DNA of 39,712 bases, taken from CAILKP01 sp038231815 (GTDB lineage: Bacteria > Planctomycetota > Phycisphaerae > Phycisphaerales > UBA1924). The notes beneath the pieces were generated by a model, which was not told the DNA's origin, ran no database searches, and saw only the letters and a program-made list of their open reading frames with translations. The DNA lies in assembly GCA_038231815.1 (NCBI GenBank), contig JBBRKQ010000034.1:1-39712 (forward strand), read 5' to 3'. The position numbers were made by a program, and so were the translations under genes. The first letter of the stretch is position 1, and the number at the start of each line of letters is the position of its first letter. Below are positions 1 to 10,400 of this stretch, piece after piece.

Positions 1-301
1 AATCCTTCGCTTGTAATCTGACCTGGCATACGGAAACGGGGCGTTGCGATCGAGCGTTTGAAAAATCGCCCGCGGGCCTGTGCGGGTGGTTGGCCGCGGC
101 TCGGGCAACTCGTGTACGCCGGCGATCTGTGCATTGTTGTCGGGGGTGGGCTCGGCCATAGGCAGTGAAGATAGCAAGCCGGATGTCGAGCAGGTTGGCC
201 AACGCAACCGGGACCGGAAATTGGATAAGCCCCGACCGGCAACCACCCGGCGCTGGTGCGGGTAGCAGTTTTACCACGGCCCGCGCCTCTACTGTTGCCC
301 C
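1..301. other. Upstream region without a recognised gene
   Basis: No convincing coding region was found. One frame on the plus strand is open from position 3 to a TAG near 161 and could be the tail of a gene starting outside the window, but its translation is Arg- and Cys-rich and resembles nothing known to me. The last 12 bases carry the TANNNT-N6 element of the following gene. Confidence 0.4.
290..295 (+). promoter_or_regulatory. Putative -10 element (TACTGT) of a leaderless lptF/G-like gene
   Basis: TACTGT lies exactly 6 nt before the GTG at 302, and no Shine-Dalgarno sequence is present. Transcription would begin at or next to the start codon. The same geometry recurs before at least four other genes in the window. 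Confidence 0.45.
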
Positions 302-1495
302 GTGTCCATTCTTGACAGGTACATCGCGCGGCAGTTCATTACCAATATTCTGGTACTGCTGGTGCTTCTTGGCGGGTTTGTGGTACTTGTTGATGCTTCG
401 CTGAACCTAGCCCGCAACCTCAGCTTGGCGCAGGAGCAGCTTGCCAAGGCTGGCGATACCGATCCGAGCGCTATTCGCAAGTTTCTGGCCGCAGGGCTGT
501 TTATTCTGGATTTGTGGTGGCCCCGGCTTTTGCAGCTTTTTAACTACCTAAACGGGCTGGTGCTGATCGCGGCGATGGGTTTTACCTACACCCAATTAGT
601 GCGTAATCGCGAGGTTGTCGCAGCCTTGGCCGGGGGCATCAGCCTGCGGCGGCTGCTGCGGCCAGTGCTGGTGGTAACCGGGGTCATGCTGATGATTCAG
701 GTGGCCAACCAGGAGTTGATTGTGCCGCGGATTGCGCCGCTGATTCTGCGTAACAACACCGATGTTGCCAAGCGTGATCTGGAGGCGTTTCCGGTGCTGC
801 TGGTGCCAGATTCTGCCGGGAGGCTATGGTCCGCAGCGAGCTTTGACCCGCCAACGAAAAGTCGCGGGGCGAGCATGACGGGCGTGCTGATCTGGGAGCG
901 CGATGCCGATGGGCGTGCGACGCGCCGGTTCGCAGCGGACCGGGCCGATTACGAGGCGGCCAAATCTGCGTGGATTCTTAAGAACCTGACGGTGACAAAC
1001 CTCGCGGTGATGGCCGATGGTGCCCCGGTGGCTACCGGGCCAACCGCGCCCCCGCGGCTCGGTCAGCGGGGGCTGGAGCCGGGGCCGGTGCGATCAATCC
1101 AGACAGACCTTGACCCGACAGCGCTGCTGGCTGATCGCTACAAAGCCTTCTCGCAGGTGCTTTCGTGGGCGCAGCTCTTTGAAGCATCGAGCAGCCCGGC
1201 GGTGAAGCCGGAACTTCGCGAATCGTTCACCCGCCTGGCGTGGGGTCGTGGGGCGATGCTGATGTGCACCGTGCTTTCGATACTGATTTGTGCGCCGTTT
1301 TTCCTGACCCGCGAGCCCAAGAACATGGTGCTGCAGTCACTGAAGTGTGCGCCCGTTGCTATTGGCTCGGTGATCGGATCGATCATCGGCACTGCCGCGG
1401 CCATACCTGGCCTGCCCCCGGAGCTTGCGGTGATGATTCCGGTGATGGCGATGGTGACGATGGCGATACCGGCGGTGACCGGGATGAGGACTTGA
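302..1495 (+). CDS. LptF/LptG (YjgP/YjgQ) family permease
   Basis: The protein of 397 residues has the LptF/LptG layout. One N-terminal membrane helix lies at about residues 15-33 and two more at about 66-92 and 118-138. A soluble periplasmic part follows (about 160-300), then three closing helices (about 316-335, 348-368 and 374-393). The stretch NREVVAALAGGIS (102-114) corresponds to the family's cytoplasmic loop between helices, which contacts the ATPase. In characterised bacteria, LptF and LptG form the inner-membrane channel that LptB powers to extract lipopolysaccharide. Whether this organism makes LPS cannot be told here, and no partner lptB, lptC or second permease is nearby. LptF and LptG cannot be separated from one sequence, so no symbol is given. 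The start is a GTG without a Shine-Dalgarno sequence, chosen because the protein begins with the family-typical short segment (SILDRYIARQF) and because TACTGT sits 6 nt upstream. Confidence 0.85.
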   Translation: MSILDRYIARQFITNILVLLVLLGGFVVLVDASLNLARNLSLAQEQLAKAGDTDPSAIRKFLAAGLFILDLWWPRLLQLFNYLNGLVLIAAMGFTYTQLVRNREVVAALAGGISLRRLLRPVLVVTGVMLMIQVANQELIVPRIAPLILRNNTDVAKRDLEAFPVLLVPDSAGRLWSAASFDPPTKSRGASMTGVLIWERDADGRATRRFAADRADYEAAKSAWILKNLTVTNLAVMADGAPVATGPTAPPRLGQRGLEPGPVRSIQTDLDPTALLADRYKAFSQVLSWAQLFEASSSPAVKPELRESFTRLAWGRGAMLMCTVLSILICAPFFLTREPKNMVLQSLKCAPVAIGSVIGSIIGTAAAIPGLPPELAVMIPVMAMVTMAIPAVTGMRT

Positions 1496-1562
1496 CTGGA
1501 GGGTCAAATGGCCAAATGGCTAAATAAAGGTGGGGGAAAGGCTGGCGAGCGAGTTAGTCGGG

Positions 1563-2468
1563 TTAGTCGGGTTGTTCGGGTGGGGTGCCGTGGTCTGTTG
1601 GGCCCGGCGCCGTGGCGACGGAGCCTTCGTGGCTGGCCGCGAACTCTGTGGTGACCAAGCCGTAGCGGATGGCGAGGCGGGCGAGCTCGACTCGGGAAGT
1701 CGCGCCGAGTTTGCGGCCGAGGCTAGCGCGGTGCCATTCAACGGTTTTGACTGTGCGATGGATCTTGGCTGCGATCTCGGCCTGGCTGTCTCCCATGGCG
1801 ATCATGCGGAGCACTTCGATTTCGCGAGCAGTGAGCTTTGAGAGCGGGGTGATCTCGTGATTGACGGGGGTGATGATGGTGTACCGCTCTGGATCAAGCG
1901 GCAGCTCCATCGCCGCGGCACCGATGTGGTGCACGCACAATGCCAGCAGCTCACCGGAGGGTGCAGCAGCACGATGGATGATGGTTCGCAGCGGAACGCC
2001 GGCAAGGCTCTCGACAAGAAGCACAGGCTTGGCAGCGGTCATGGCCTGTCGGACGAGCGATAGACGCTCAGCCCCGGCAGTGGAATCCATCGTTACTTCT
2101 AGGCCGCGGCCCAGAAAGTACTCTGCGGGTTTACCGGCAATTTCGAGTAGGCGTGGGCTCAGATAGTGGTAGATGCCCATGGCATCAACGATGGAGATTG
2201 CCAGCCGTCCCTCGGCAACGAGCAGGTTCCAGATCGCAGCGGCATCGCCGGCGATGGGGAGTGGCTCAGCGGCAACTGCGGCGCTGGTGGGCCTCACGCC
2301 TGCTGAAGCGTTGCCGGAGTCACTGAGGGAGGCCGCCAGCGTGCTGTGCAGAGGATTCGCAATCGAGGGCTTTGCTTCGGTCAGCGATGCGATGGAGACA
2401 TCAGCATCTCGCTTGCCATCGCGACGAGCGTTGCTGACGTCCGAATTGTGCGAGTTTGCTTGGTGCAT
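1563..2468 (-). CDS. PAS-LuxR transcriptional regulator
   Basis: From the chosen start the protein has 301 residues. The first 75 are polar and probably disordered. Residues about 77-184 resemble a PAS sensor domain (SIVDAMGIYHYLSPRLLEI), and about 209-271 form a LuxR/GerE helix-turn-helix (LTAREIEVLRMIAMGDSQAE, then TVKTVEWHRASLGRKLG). No receiver domain or histidine kinase is visible, so it is probably a one-component regulator sensing a small molecule, redox state or light through the PAS domain. The ligand and targets are unknown. The frame stays open up to an ATG at 2681, but a perfect TATAAT on this strand lies inside that extension and the extension has low-GC, non-coding character, so ATG 2468 is preferred. 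It gives a leader of roughly 90 nt. It converges on the lptF/G-like gene, with 67 bp between the two stops. Confidence 0.85.
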   Translation of the reverse strand: MHQANSHNSDVSNARRDGKRDADVSIASLTEAKPSIANPLHSTLAASLSDSGNASAGVRPTSAAVAAEPLPIAGDAAAIWNLLVAEGRLAISIVDAMGIYHYLSPRLLEIAGKPAEYFLGRGLEVTMDSTAGAERLSLVRQAMTAAKPVLLVESLAGVPLRTIIHRAAAPSGELLALCVHHIGAAAMELPLDPERYTIITPVNHEITPLSKLTAREIEVLRMIAMGDSQAEIAAKIHRTVKTVEWHRASLGRKLGATSRVELARLAIRYGLVTTEFAASHEGSVATAPGPTDHGTPPEQPD

Positions 2469-2567
2469 GGGTCCATCCCGCCGGTTGTCTCCAACAAAGA
2501 GAACAAATCTCGCTAAGGCGATTTCCAACTGGATGTGCGGGACCTCTGGTAAAATATTCAGAAAAGA

Positions 2568-2573
2568 ATTATA
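2568..2573 (-). promoter_or_regulatory. TATAAT -10 element upstream of the LuxR-type regulator
   Basis: A perfect TATAAT on the minus strand sits in a locally AT-rich stretch between the regulator and the glycosyltransferase gene. No good TTGACA-like hexamer lies at 16-18 nt, so this is a -10 call only. Expected transcription start is near 2561. Confidence 0.5.
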
Positions 2574-2690
2574 CCCCTGAGCATTGGACAGATATGGGGA
2601 GGCAATTACGCAGATTCCAGTAGCCCATTGCAAAGCGCCTGCGACGGAGGCTGGTCGGAGCGGGGCGTGCCGGATATGCATAAAGTTGGA

Positions 2691-5600
2691 CTAAAGCGTG
2701 TATATACCAAAAACCGGGACGCTTGGAAGAGCTGCCTCGGCTTTGGAGATCATGGATTCTTCATGCAAATCACTGCTGACGATGACGGCATCGAGGTTCA
2801 TACCGGCGGCTTGTTCGAGCGTGACGACGGGGAGTTCGCCAATCACATCCGGGCAATCGGGCTGGCCAGCCCGGTCATCAATCACGGCGATGAGACTGGG
2901 ATCGATGTCGCACTGCTCGAACAGGTCGGTGGTGTGCTGGCCGGCCCCGTAGATGGCGAGTCGCTCAAAGCTGCGGGGTGAGGCAGGAGCGCTGGCGGAG
3001 CCTCGAACCTCCTTGGGCAGGCGGAGTTTGGCGTTTCGGGCCGCATCGACCGTGTCCGAGATTTTGCCGAAAACCGCGTTTAGACGCTGTGGAATGCAAC
3101 GGTCAAGCAGCGGATGGACGACCAGCGGCAGGTGCCCCTTGGCGCGCCAGGCGACAAGAGTCTCTGGTGTTGGCGGGCGAAGGCCACCGGGAATGACGAT
3201 GGCCTGCTTTGCCAGGACGGCCGGATGGTTTGCCAGTGGTGCGGGTGGCGCGCCGATTGTGGAGTCGAGCAGGCTTGCGACGTACCCCGTGGGAGCCATG
3301 TCACGGGCGAGAAGCTGCGGGATGCCGCCGCTGCACATGTCAATCATGGCGTGCCCGCCGGGGGCCACATAGCGACGGAGTGTGCACTCAGCGTGCTGCC
3401 AGCTTGGGGCGACAGCGGGCGCAGCATGGGCCGCACGAATAAGGTCAGCGAACTTGGCGACTGAAGCGCCGATGGCGAAGTTCTGGCTCACCAGCGCGTG
3501 GGCCGCGGCGGCCAACTTGGCCACCAGCGGACGATCGCCGCAGAGTCGCACGATGGCAGCGGTGAGAGCCTGGACATCACCAACCTCAGCCAACAGACCG
3601 GTATGTTCGTGGACCACCACGCCATCGGTACCGCTGATGCGTGTGGCGACGGGCACCACGCCGTGGCCCATGGCCTCAAGCAATGACACGGACAGCCCTT
3701 CAGCCGAGGATGTACTGAGCAGCACATCGTACGAACGCAAGTTGGCCTGCACCCAGTCGGCATCTTTGGCGCCCTCGATGCGGAACTTAGAGCGTGGAAG
3801 TTTGAGCGTCGCGGCTTCGGCTGTGAACCACTCCATCGCCGGACCATCACCGACGACATGCATACGGATGTTAACGCCAGCAGCGACCAGTGCCGCGGCG
3901 ACTTGCAGGACATCACCGATACGCTTTTGCTCATGCTCGATACGGCCAAGCACGATGATGCGAAGCTGCCCGGGCGTGGGCTTGCGTGGTGCGGACGACA
4001 CCGGCACACCGAACGGGATTGCAGGAATTTGTGCAGCGGCTTGGGCTGCGGAGAGTCGTCCGGTGGAAACAGCGGTGTCGCGCACAATTTGTGCGCACGA
4101 CTCAGTTACGCCGCTGCCACCGTCGCAATGGGGGAACTGGCCAAACAGATCGCGGTTGTACGCATCATCAGTCGCGCCGGTGAGCAGCACCTTGGTCCGG
4201 CCAGCGGTGGTGTACGCCGCGGCGAGGCAGGCGGCCAAGCACAAATCATCGTTGCCGGGCAAGAGCACATCCGCGGTACTTGCGATGATGGCGGACTGGT
4301 GGACGGCCTCTGCCGGGTAGCCGTGGGTATGGGCGTGGCCGATGAACTCTGAGGCACCGAGGCTTTCCATGACCTCGTGGACGATCTCGTGCTTGCTGGT
4401 GGCCGGGACCAGGTAGAGGTGAAACTCGATACCACTGCCGGGCTTGTTGATTCCCTCGACGAGGCGCTTGGCCATGGTAAAGGTGCCGCCAACGGAGGCG
4501 TTTGACACGGCGAGCATCATCACAGCGGTGATGGGTTTGGCGGGCGGCCCGCTTAGGGCGAGCGCATCACGATCGATGATGGTTCTGCCGGCTTTGACGA
4601 TGGCCTGGTCCCAGAGTGAGGGTCCGGTGTCAAGCTCCGTCCAGCGGTAGAGATGATCCTCATCAAGCGTGCTGAGCGGGGCTTTGGTGATGACGTCAGC
4701 CTCTTGGGCGATGGAGAGGATGGAGATGGTGTGGGGCGAGAGCGGCGCATCCCAGGTTTCAAGCTCAAAATCCATCGGTACCAAGGCGCGGTGGGCGGGG
4801 TTGGCCGGATCGAGCTTGTGATCGCGGATGCGGATAGGGCCATTCCACATGTGGCGGGCTTTGGAGGCCAGCACGCTGCCGTTGGTTCCGTAGCCGAAGA
4901 TGGTCAGCGACCCTTCAGCGGACCTGCGGTCCGAGATAATTTCCTGAAGCAGGAGCTTAGCAAGCTGGCCACGGTCAATGCTGGCGGCTTCGAGGATGGG
5001 GGTGATGCGGGAATTGACATCGACTAAAAAATGGCCGAGGTCGATGAGCTTTAAGCACCAGGAAACTATGTTCTGGTACTGCAGGGCCATCTGAGCGATT
5101 GTGGGGTCATCTTCATCCGGGGTGAGGCCGAGGCCGACAAGCAATGCTGAGTCGATGCAGCCGGCAAGATAATGCTCATCGGTCGGAAGTGTGCCCTTGG
5201 CGGATTTGAGTAAGTTGGCGGCGGCCTCGGTTTGTTCGTGAACCTCGCCCACTCCGCTGAACGCGGCGCGAGTGGCCCAGGTTAAGGCCTGCTTGCCGAG
5301 GACTGCGGCCTCACGCTGTGGCGAAGTGTTGATGGATGTAGCGAGGGCATCTCCCTTGGCGGCGGCGGCGCGGGTGGCGGCAAAGGCCTCGGCGATCACG
5401 GCTTGGCCATCGCGCAGGCAGGCGGCGAAGTCCTGGCTCATGGCTTTGCTGCTGATGCGATAGTCAACCAGCGGGGCATCAAACGGGGTCCATCGCACGC
5501 CAGCGAGCGCCATGCGAAACCACATGTCGTAGTCTTCAATCCGGCGATGGGTGGAGTTGAAACGGTGAGGCTGAACATCCTCGTAGCGATGGATGAGGCA

Positions 5601-6077
5601 ATGGGTGACGACGAACTCAAGGTTCAGAAGCTGATCAAGGCCGATGCCGCTGGCGGGTATCTCGATGCGGCGAAGAAGTTGGTACTGGCTGGTGACAATC
5701 CGGAAGCTGCCGCACAATGAGGTGTCATCCGTTGGCAGGTTGGCCAGCATGGCGTCCATATTCCATGGCATGATGCGATCATCTGCATCAAGGAATTGGA
5801 CAAAGCGGCCACGGTGCTGGGGGTTGTCGCGCAGGTGATCAAGCCCGGCGTTGCGTGCGCTGCCAAGGCCACCGTTGGGTTTGGAGATGAGCGTGAAGCG
5901 ACTGTCGTACCGCTGGACATCGGCGACCAGGTCAGCGCCGGCGTTGTTATCGGCAGAACCATCATCAACGACGATGCAGTGCCACTTTGTAGTTTTCATG
6001 CCGCGGAGCGACGCGAGCGTGTGGCCGATGGTGGCTGCGCTGTTGAACATCGGCACGATGATGGAGAGGTCGAGCAT
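2691..6077 (-). CDS. Giant multidomain glycosyltransferase (GT2 + GT4 modules)
   Basis: The protein has 1128 residues and contains two glycosyltransferases. Residues 1-230 are a GT-A/GT2 enzyme: SIIVPMFNSA at 5-14, VVDDGSAD at 37-43 and the metal-binding FLDADD at 95-100. Residues about 250-385 are mainly helical. At 391-400 a Rossmann-like segment begins (LTIFGYGTNG). Residues about 515-885 are a GT-B/GT4 enzyme with GRIEHEQKR at 711 and the donor-binding EGLSVSLLEAMGHG at 793-806. The C-terminal 240 residues include a second Rossmann-like piece (IYGAGQHTTDLFE) resembling the N-terminal fold of sugar acetyltransferases or CoA-binding proteins. It probably assembles a surface glycan, adding two different sugars; donors and acceptor are unknown. 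The frame extends to 6614 without homology, and ATG 6077 is chosen because the GT2 fold starts at the next residues. There is no Shine-Dalgarno sequence, and a 60-nt pyrimidine tract precedes the start. Confidence 0.85.
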   Translation of the reverse strand: MLDLSIIVPMFNSAATIGHTLASLRGMKTTKWHCIVVDDGSADNNAGADLVADVQRYDSRFTLISKPNGGLGSARNAGLDHLRDNPQHRGRFVQFLDADDRIMPWNMDAMLANLPTDDTSLCGSFRIVTSQYQLLRRIEIPASGIGLDQLLNLEFVVTHCLIHRYEDVQPHRFNSTHRRIEDYDMWFRMALAGVRWTPFDAPLVDYRISSKAMSQDFAACLRDGQAVIAEAFAATRAAAAKGDALATSINTSPQREAAVLGKQALTWATRAAFSGVGEVHEQTEAAANLLKSAKGTLPTDEHYLAGCIDSALLVGLGLTPDEDDPTIAQMALQYQNIVSWCLKLIDLGHFLVDVNSRITPILEAASIDRGQLAKLLLQEIISDRRSAEGSLTIFGYGTNGSVLASKARHMWNGPIRIRDHKLDPANPAHRALVPMDFELETWDAPLSPHTISILSIAQEADVITKAPLSTLDEDHLYRWTELDTGPSLWDQAIVKAGRTIIDRDALALSGPPAKPITAVMMLAVSNASVGGTFTMAKRLVEGINKPGSGIEFHLYLVPATSKHEIVHEVMESLGASEFIGHAHTHGYPAEAVHQSAIIASTADVLLPGNDDLCLAACLAAAYTTAGRTKVLLTGATDDAYNRDLFGQFPHCDGGSGVTESCAQIVRDTAVSTGRLSAAQAAAQIPAIPFGVPVSSAPRKPTPGQLRIIVLGRIEHEQKRIGDVLQVAAALVAAGVNIRMHVVGDGPAMEWFTAEAATLKLPRSKFRIEGAKDADWVQANLRSYDVLLSTSSAEGLSVSLLEAMGHGVVPVATRISGTDGVVVHEHTGLLAEVGDVQALTAAIVRLCGDRPLVAKLAAAAHALVSQNFAIGASVAKFADLIRAAHAAPAVAPSWQHAECTLRRYVAPGGHAMIDMCSGGIPQLLARDMAPTGYVASLLDSTIGAPPAPLANHPAVLAKQAIVIPGGLRPPTPETLVAWRAKGHLPLVVHPLLDRCIPQRLNAVFGKISDTVDAARNAKLRLPKEVRGSASAPASPRSFERLAIYGAGQHTTDLFEQCDIDPSLIAVIDDRAGQPDCPDVIGELPVVTLEQAAGMNLDAVIVSSDLHEESMISKAEAALPSVPVFGIYTL

Positions 6078-6080
6078 TTG

Positions 6081-6140
6081 GGGAGGAGCGGGGGAAGAGA
6101 AAGAGGAGAAAAGACCAAAGAGAAAAGATGAAAGGATAAA
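6081..6140 (-). promoter_or_regulatory. Polypyrimidine leader before the glycosyltransferase gene
   Basis: On the coding (minus) strand 55 of these 60 bases are C or T, ending four bases before the ATG at 6077. No Shine-Dalgarno sequence is present. It contains TATCCT (6138-6133), a possible -10 element. A similar tract precedes the KAS-like gene at 34510. A role in translation initiation is inference. Confidence 0.35.
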
Positions 6141-6297
6141 GCTGACCGCAAACGGATTTACTGCGGTGCTCTCCAATCGTACGACCGGGGCGGCTGGGTT
6201 GCACTCATCGCAGCGGGTGAGATCCGCCAACGACAATATGTCGGGCCTGCGGAGGCCGCTGGAGAGACATGCGGTGGATTGAAGCCGCGAATGCGAA

Positions 6298-6303
6298 TAC
6301 CTT
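6298..6303 (+). promoter_or_regulatory. Putative -10 element (TACCTT) of a leaderless Nudix gene
   Basis: TACCTT ends exactly 6 nt before ATG 6310, with no Shine-Dalgarno sequence between. It has the same geometry as upstream of 302, 14649, 21120 and 39117. Confidence 0.4.
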
Positions 6304-6309
6304 GGCACC

Positions 6310-7140
6310 ATGGTTTCCGGCGACGTTGAGAGTTTGCATTGCGGGTGCGGCACAGTGCGGGTGCTCGTGCAGTTCGCATCGGCGCTGCAGCGGGCCGATC
6401 GCAACCGCCAGAAGGGAGCTGCGCAGGATGCGGAGCTAATCGATGCGGCGTGGGGCGAGTTGTGTTCAACAAACACGCGGTTGCATGATGGCCGGATATT
6501 GAGCGTTGATGCCTTTGATGCCTCCAGCGGGGTGTTTGATGCCTCACCAGCTCCGTACAAGCATCTGGCCGCACAGGGATATACGCTGAACGCCGGACCG
6601 CGGGCAGGGGCCACAGTGCCGGACTTGGGCGTGCGGCTGCTGGGAGTAAAGGCCCTGATTACGGCCGCGGGCCGCGATGGTCAGGACCATGCGCTCATTC
6701 TGCGGCGAAGCCCGGAGGTGCGGGTGTACGGCAACATGTGGGAAGTTGGTCCTGGAGGGGGCGTTGAGCTGCCACCCGCGCTGGCGGCCACGGTAGCTGC
6801 GAGCCCAGGAAGCTGTGAGCTGACATGGACTGATCTACTTGCCGCACTCTGGCGTGAGGCGATGGAGGAACTGGCCGTTGATCTCGCGATCCACTGTCAC
6901 ACACCATTGCTGCACGGGGTGTATGCAGATCAGGTGGCAAAATCGTTTGATGTTGTTGTTGGCTATCGCTGGAAGGAAATGGTCGATCCCAAAGCGGGAT
7001 GGTGCCACATCGGTCAGCGTGACTGGGAGTACAGCGACGCTGCCTGGTTAGCAAAGGCCGATGCTGTGAGGTGGGCGGCCCATGCCAAATTGGTCAGCCC
7101 GCTGGCGCGGGTGGTGCTGGCGGAGTGGGCGGAACAATGA
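6310..7140 (+). CDS. Nudix hydrolase family protein
   Basis: The protein has 276 residues. A non-Nudix N-terminal part (1-105) precedes a Nudix fold. The fold starts with LLGVKALITA (110-119) and ALILRRSPEVRVYGNMWEVG (128-147). The Nudix box is split: its glycine-rich beginning GGGVE (149-153) is separated from REAMEEL (182-188) by about 28 residues instead of the usual 7, so a loop is inserted between the conserved glutamate and the REXXEE metal site. Both acidic residues of the metal-binding helix are kept, so it is probably an active pyrophosphohydrolase on a nucleoside diphosphate derivative. The substrate cannot be predicted. It diverges from the glycosyltransferase gene across about 230 bp, which would suit a nucleotide-sugar-related role, but that is inference. 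The ATG is supported by TACCTT 6 nt upstream. Confidence 0.8.
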   Translation: MVSGDVESLHCGCGTVRVLVQFASALQRADRNRQKGAAQDAELIDAAWGELCSTNTRLHDGRILSVDAFDASSGVFDASPAPYKHLAAQGYTLNAGPRAGATVPDLGVRLLGVKALITAAGRDGQDHALILRRSPEVRVYGNMWEVGPGGGVELPPALAATVAASPGSCELTWTDLLAALWREAMEELAVDLAIHCHTPLLHGVYADQVAKSFDVVVGYRWKEMVDPKAGWCHIGQRDWEYSDAAWLAKADAVRWAAHAKLVSPLARVVLAEWAEQ

Positions 7141-7413
7141 CGGCCGAGCTGGTGATGCCGGGGCGGCGGCGCTCCCTCTTTCACGTAACTGTTACAACGG
7201 CAACAAACGCCAAAGTTCATGGCAAGATTCGCTGCGGCGGTGTATATTTCCGGCGAGGCATGAGAGACCATTTACCATTGCTTTTTTCTCATGTTTTACG
7301 GCGGTTTTACGTCGCCCCATGCAGCGGCGTGCCGCGGATGGTCAGCGTTGTTTCTGTTATGAACCGACCGCTCAAGAAACGGCGGTATCGAATTGCCTGC
7401 GATTTTGATTTGT

Positions 7414-7419
7414 GAAGGA
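7414..7419 (+). promoter_or_regulatory. Ribosome binding site GAAGGA deciding the GH15 start
   Basis: GAAGGA lies 9 nt before ATG 7429. It favours this start over the in-frame ATG at 7393, which would put 12 extra residues before the signal peptide. Confidence 0.65.
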
Positions 7420-7428
7420 CTGATAACC

Positions 7429-10400
7429 ATGATGCGTTCAAATAGTGTTTCCTCGCGGTCGCTGGCGGTGTTGGTCCTGCACTGTGGTATTGCCAGCACG
7501 GCGTTTGCGGTGCCCGGTCTGATCCAGCACATTCCCACGACTCAGGTCTTTGGTGAGCCAGCGGGCATCACCATGCGTGAGCCAGATGCCCCGCGCGAGG
7601 ATGAAGGGGTTTCGATTTTCTTTAAGGTTGGTCCATCATTTAGTTACCAGAATGTCTGGGTGTACTACACGGTTGATGGGTCTGAGCCGCTGGGCATGTT
7701 TGGCGTGGCATTCCAGACCACCACAGCGCTGCGGGTTGACCGCGGCAACCTGAGCTTCGTGCGCAACCAGGCCAACGGCTTTGGAGGCAACGACGATTGG
7801 TGGCGGGGCACAATGCCCACCCTTTCGCGGCAGTATGGCCAGACCATTCGCTACAAGATCTCAGCACAGGATGGCGGTACAGAAACCTTCGCCAACAGCG
7901 GCGCAGCGTACAGCTACAACGTCAAACTCGCCTGGCCCGGGCAAGGCGCTGCGTTTCCGGGTGCCGAGAGCATCGGCTATCCACCGGTACACTTCTGGAA
8001 GGAAGAGGGCGTGGTGGGCAACAACTTCATCAACGCAATGCTGGACCAGAACGGATCGGTGTTTGATGTGTACTACCCCGGCGCCGGCGCGGTGCAGGGC
8101 GTGGGCACCAAAAATGAGGGCTATGTAGACGGCGCTGACACCTTCCCGGCAGGACTGCCACTAGACAATCGCGGTCAAATGCACCTGAACATCGCGATGC
8201 CGGGCATTCGCTACAACGGCAAGACGCACTGGCTCAGCAACTCAACCGGCGCAAGCTATACCGGGTTGACGCAGCGGTACATCGCTGACACGAACACAAT
8301 CTACACCTCCAGCGTGCTCACGGCCGATGGCGCAAACGTGCAAGTGGAGCAGTATGACTTCTCGCCAAAGGGCATTGACTATCCGAACGGTGGCGCTGGC
8401 AAGGGAATGGTCATCAAGCGGATGGTGCTGACGAATCAGAGCGCATCACCGCGCGAACTTAGCGTGTACTACTACACGGACACCGCCATCAACGGCGGAG
8501 ACAACAACGATGCCTCGTACATCGATGCAGCCCGCGGCGCGATGGTGCACTACGACAATACCTATCGCATCGTGACCAACACCGGCTCGATTGGCGCCGG
8601 GCAGGAATACAACCCCACCACCTTCGGCGGCTACGAGAAGAACGTTTCCATTTACCTAGGCATGGCCATGAAAACCTCCGGCGCTGCCAGCGGCGGCGGC
8701 ACACTTGCCCACGATTCATGGCGAGACACCTCCGCGGACAACGGCCGGGGCTGGATCGGCCAGAAAGTGACAATCCCAGCCGGGCAGACCCGTGAAGTGA
8801 GCTTTATCATCGCTGGTGGCTTTGACAACTTTGCTGGCGCCACGGGCACCTACACCGCCCAGGTCGCCCCCATGATCGACTGGTTCGCCGCCACAAATCT
8901 CTCGATGGCGATGACCAACACCGATGCGTACTGGCAGAATTTTCTTGCCTCCGGGGTCACCATCGACACACCCGATGCAAGTTTGAACAACCTCTTTAAG
9001 CGTTCACTGCTGGCAACCATGCTGCACTTTGATGAAAAATCCGGCGGGCTCATCGCCGGGTTCCGCAACGGTGCGTACCCGTTTGTATGGCCGCGGGATA
9101 TGGCGTGGGCGGGCGTCACCCTCGCCCGAACTGGCCACACCGATGTCGTCCGCCAGATGACCGCGTACCTGCGTGATACAGCCTTCCGGGCAACTGAAAC
9201 TTGGACGCCGGGCAACACGCCAAGCTTTGCCGCAGCGGGCGGCACGCCCTTCTACGGCACGCGCAAAGGCTTTTGGCGTCAGAAGTACACGACCGATGGC
9301 TACGTGGTCTGGGGCGCACCGCAGGTTGATGAAACGGCGGTGTTCCCGTGGATGGCGTACTACAACTATTTGGTCGAAGGAGATGTAAACTACTTCAATC
9401 TGGCCCAGCCGGGCAACCCAGCGAATACCACGTACGCGGCCGTAAAAGATGCGGCGATTGCGATGAGCCAAACCTCAACGCTTGATGGCGGAAGGCTCAA
9501 CCTGCGAGAGAGCTACCCCGGGTCATCGACCACGCAGATGTATTCGAACAACATTTGGGAAGACAGTTACGACACATTTATCTTCAGCAATGCCAATATT
9601 GTGCGCGGATTGCGGGATGCATCGGCTATTGCGGGGCTCATGGGGCAGCCGGGCGATGCGGCCGACTTTTCCACTCGCGCCGGAGCCCTCTACGCGGGGC
9701 TGAACGACAAGCTGGATTGGAACCGCGAGAACACCGACATCTCGCTGCTGGGCATTGTGTACCCGTGGGGCACGCACAGCACCACAGACCCAAAGACAGT
9801 GCGAATTGTTGATCGCATCAACGGCATCGCGGCCGATGGTAACGGCCAGACCAAGCCGCTGATGCGCTTTGCTGGACAGTACCAGAACAACGCCAGCGAC
9901 TGGGTTGGCCTGGTTGACCGCTACTACGGCGACGGCTATTGGGGCAACGCCGCCAACGGCCCCACCCCGGGCGGGCCCTGGTTCCTGAGCACCATGTGGT
10001 ACGGCGCGTACTACGCGCTGCGGCAGGACAGCACGCCCGGCAAAGGTGATATCGACAACCATCTCTTCCGCCTGCACCGTACCGCGGACCACAACGGCCC
10101 CATCGGCTTTGGTGCGGAGCAGATGGCCCCCGCCAACTCACTGATGTATCCCGGTGAGCCTGACTTCACACTGCAGACGGCCTGGCCCAACGCATGGGAG
10201 AGCATGAGCTTTTATGTAGACTCAATGATGCTGTTCGCTGGCTACACACCCGATGCGCCCGGCAACACGCTGCGCTTGGAGCCCAAGCTGCCCACAGCGT
10301 GGAACAGCATGACCTTCCGCAACCTCCGCGTTGGGGCCAAGCGCTTTGACCTGACCGCCACCGAAGCCCCGATGGTGTTTAGCCACAGCATCAGAAGCAT

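Noticed and set aside
2469..2681. N-terminal extension of the LuxR-type regulator to ATG 2681
   Set aside because: Contains a perfect TATAAT on the same strand, is AT-rich and not domain-like, so it is treated as promoter and leader.
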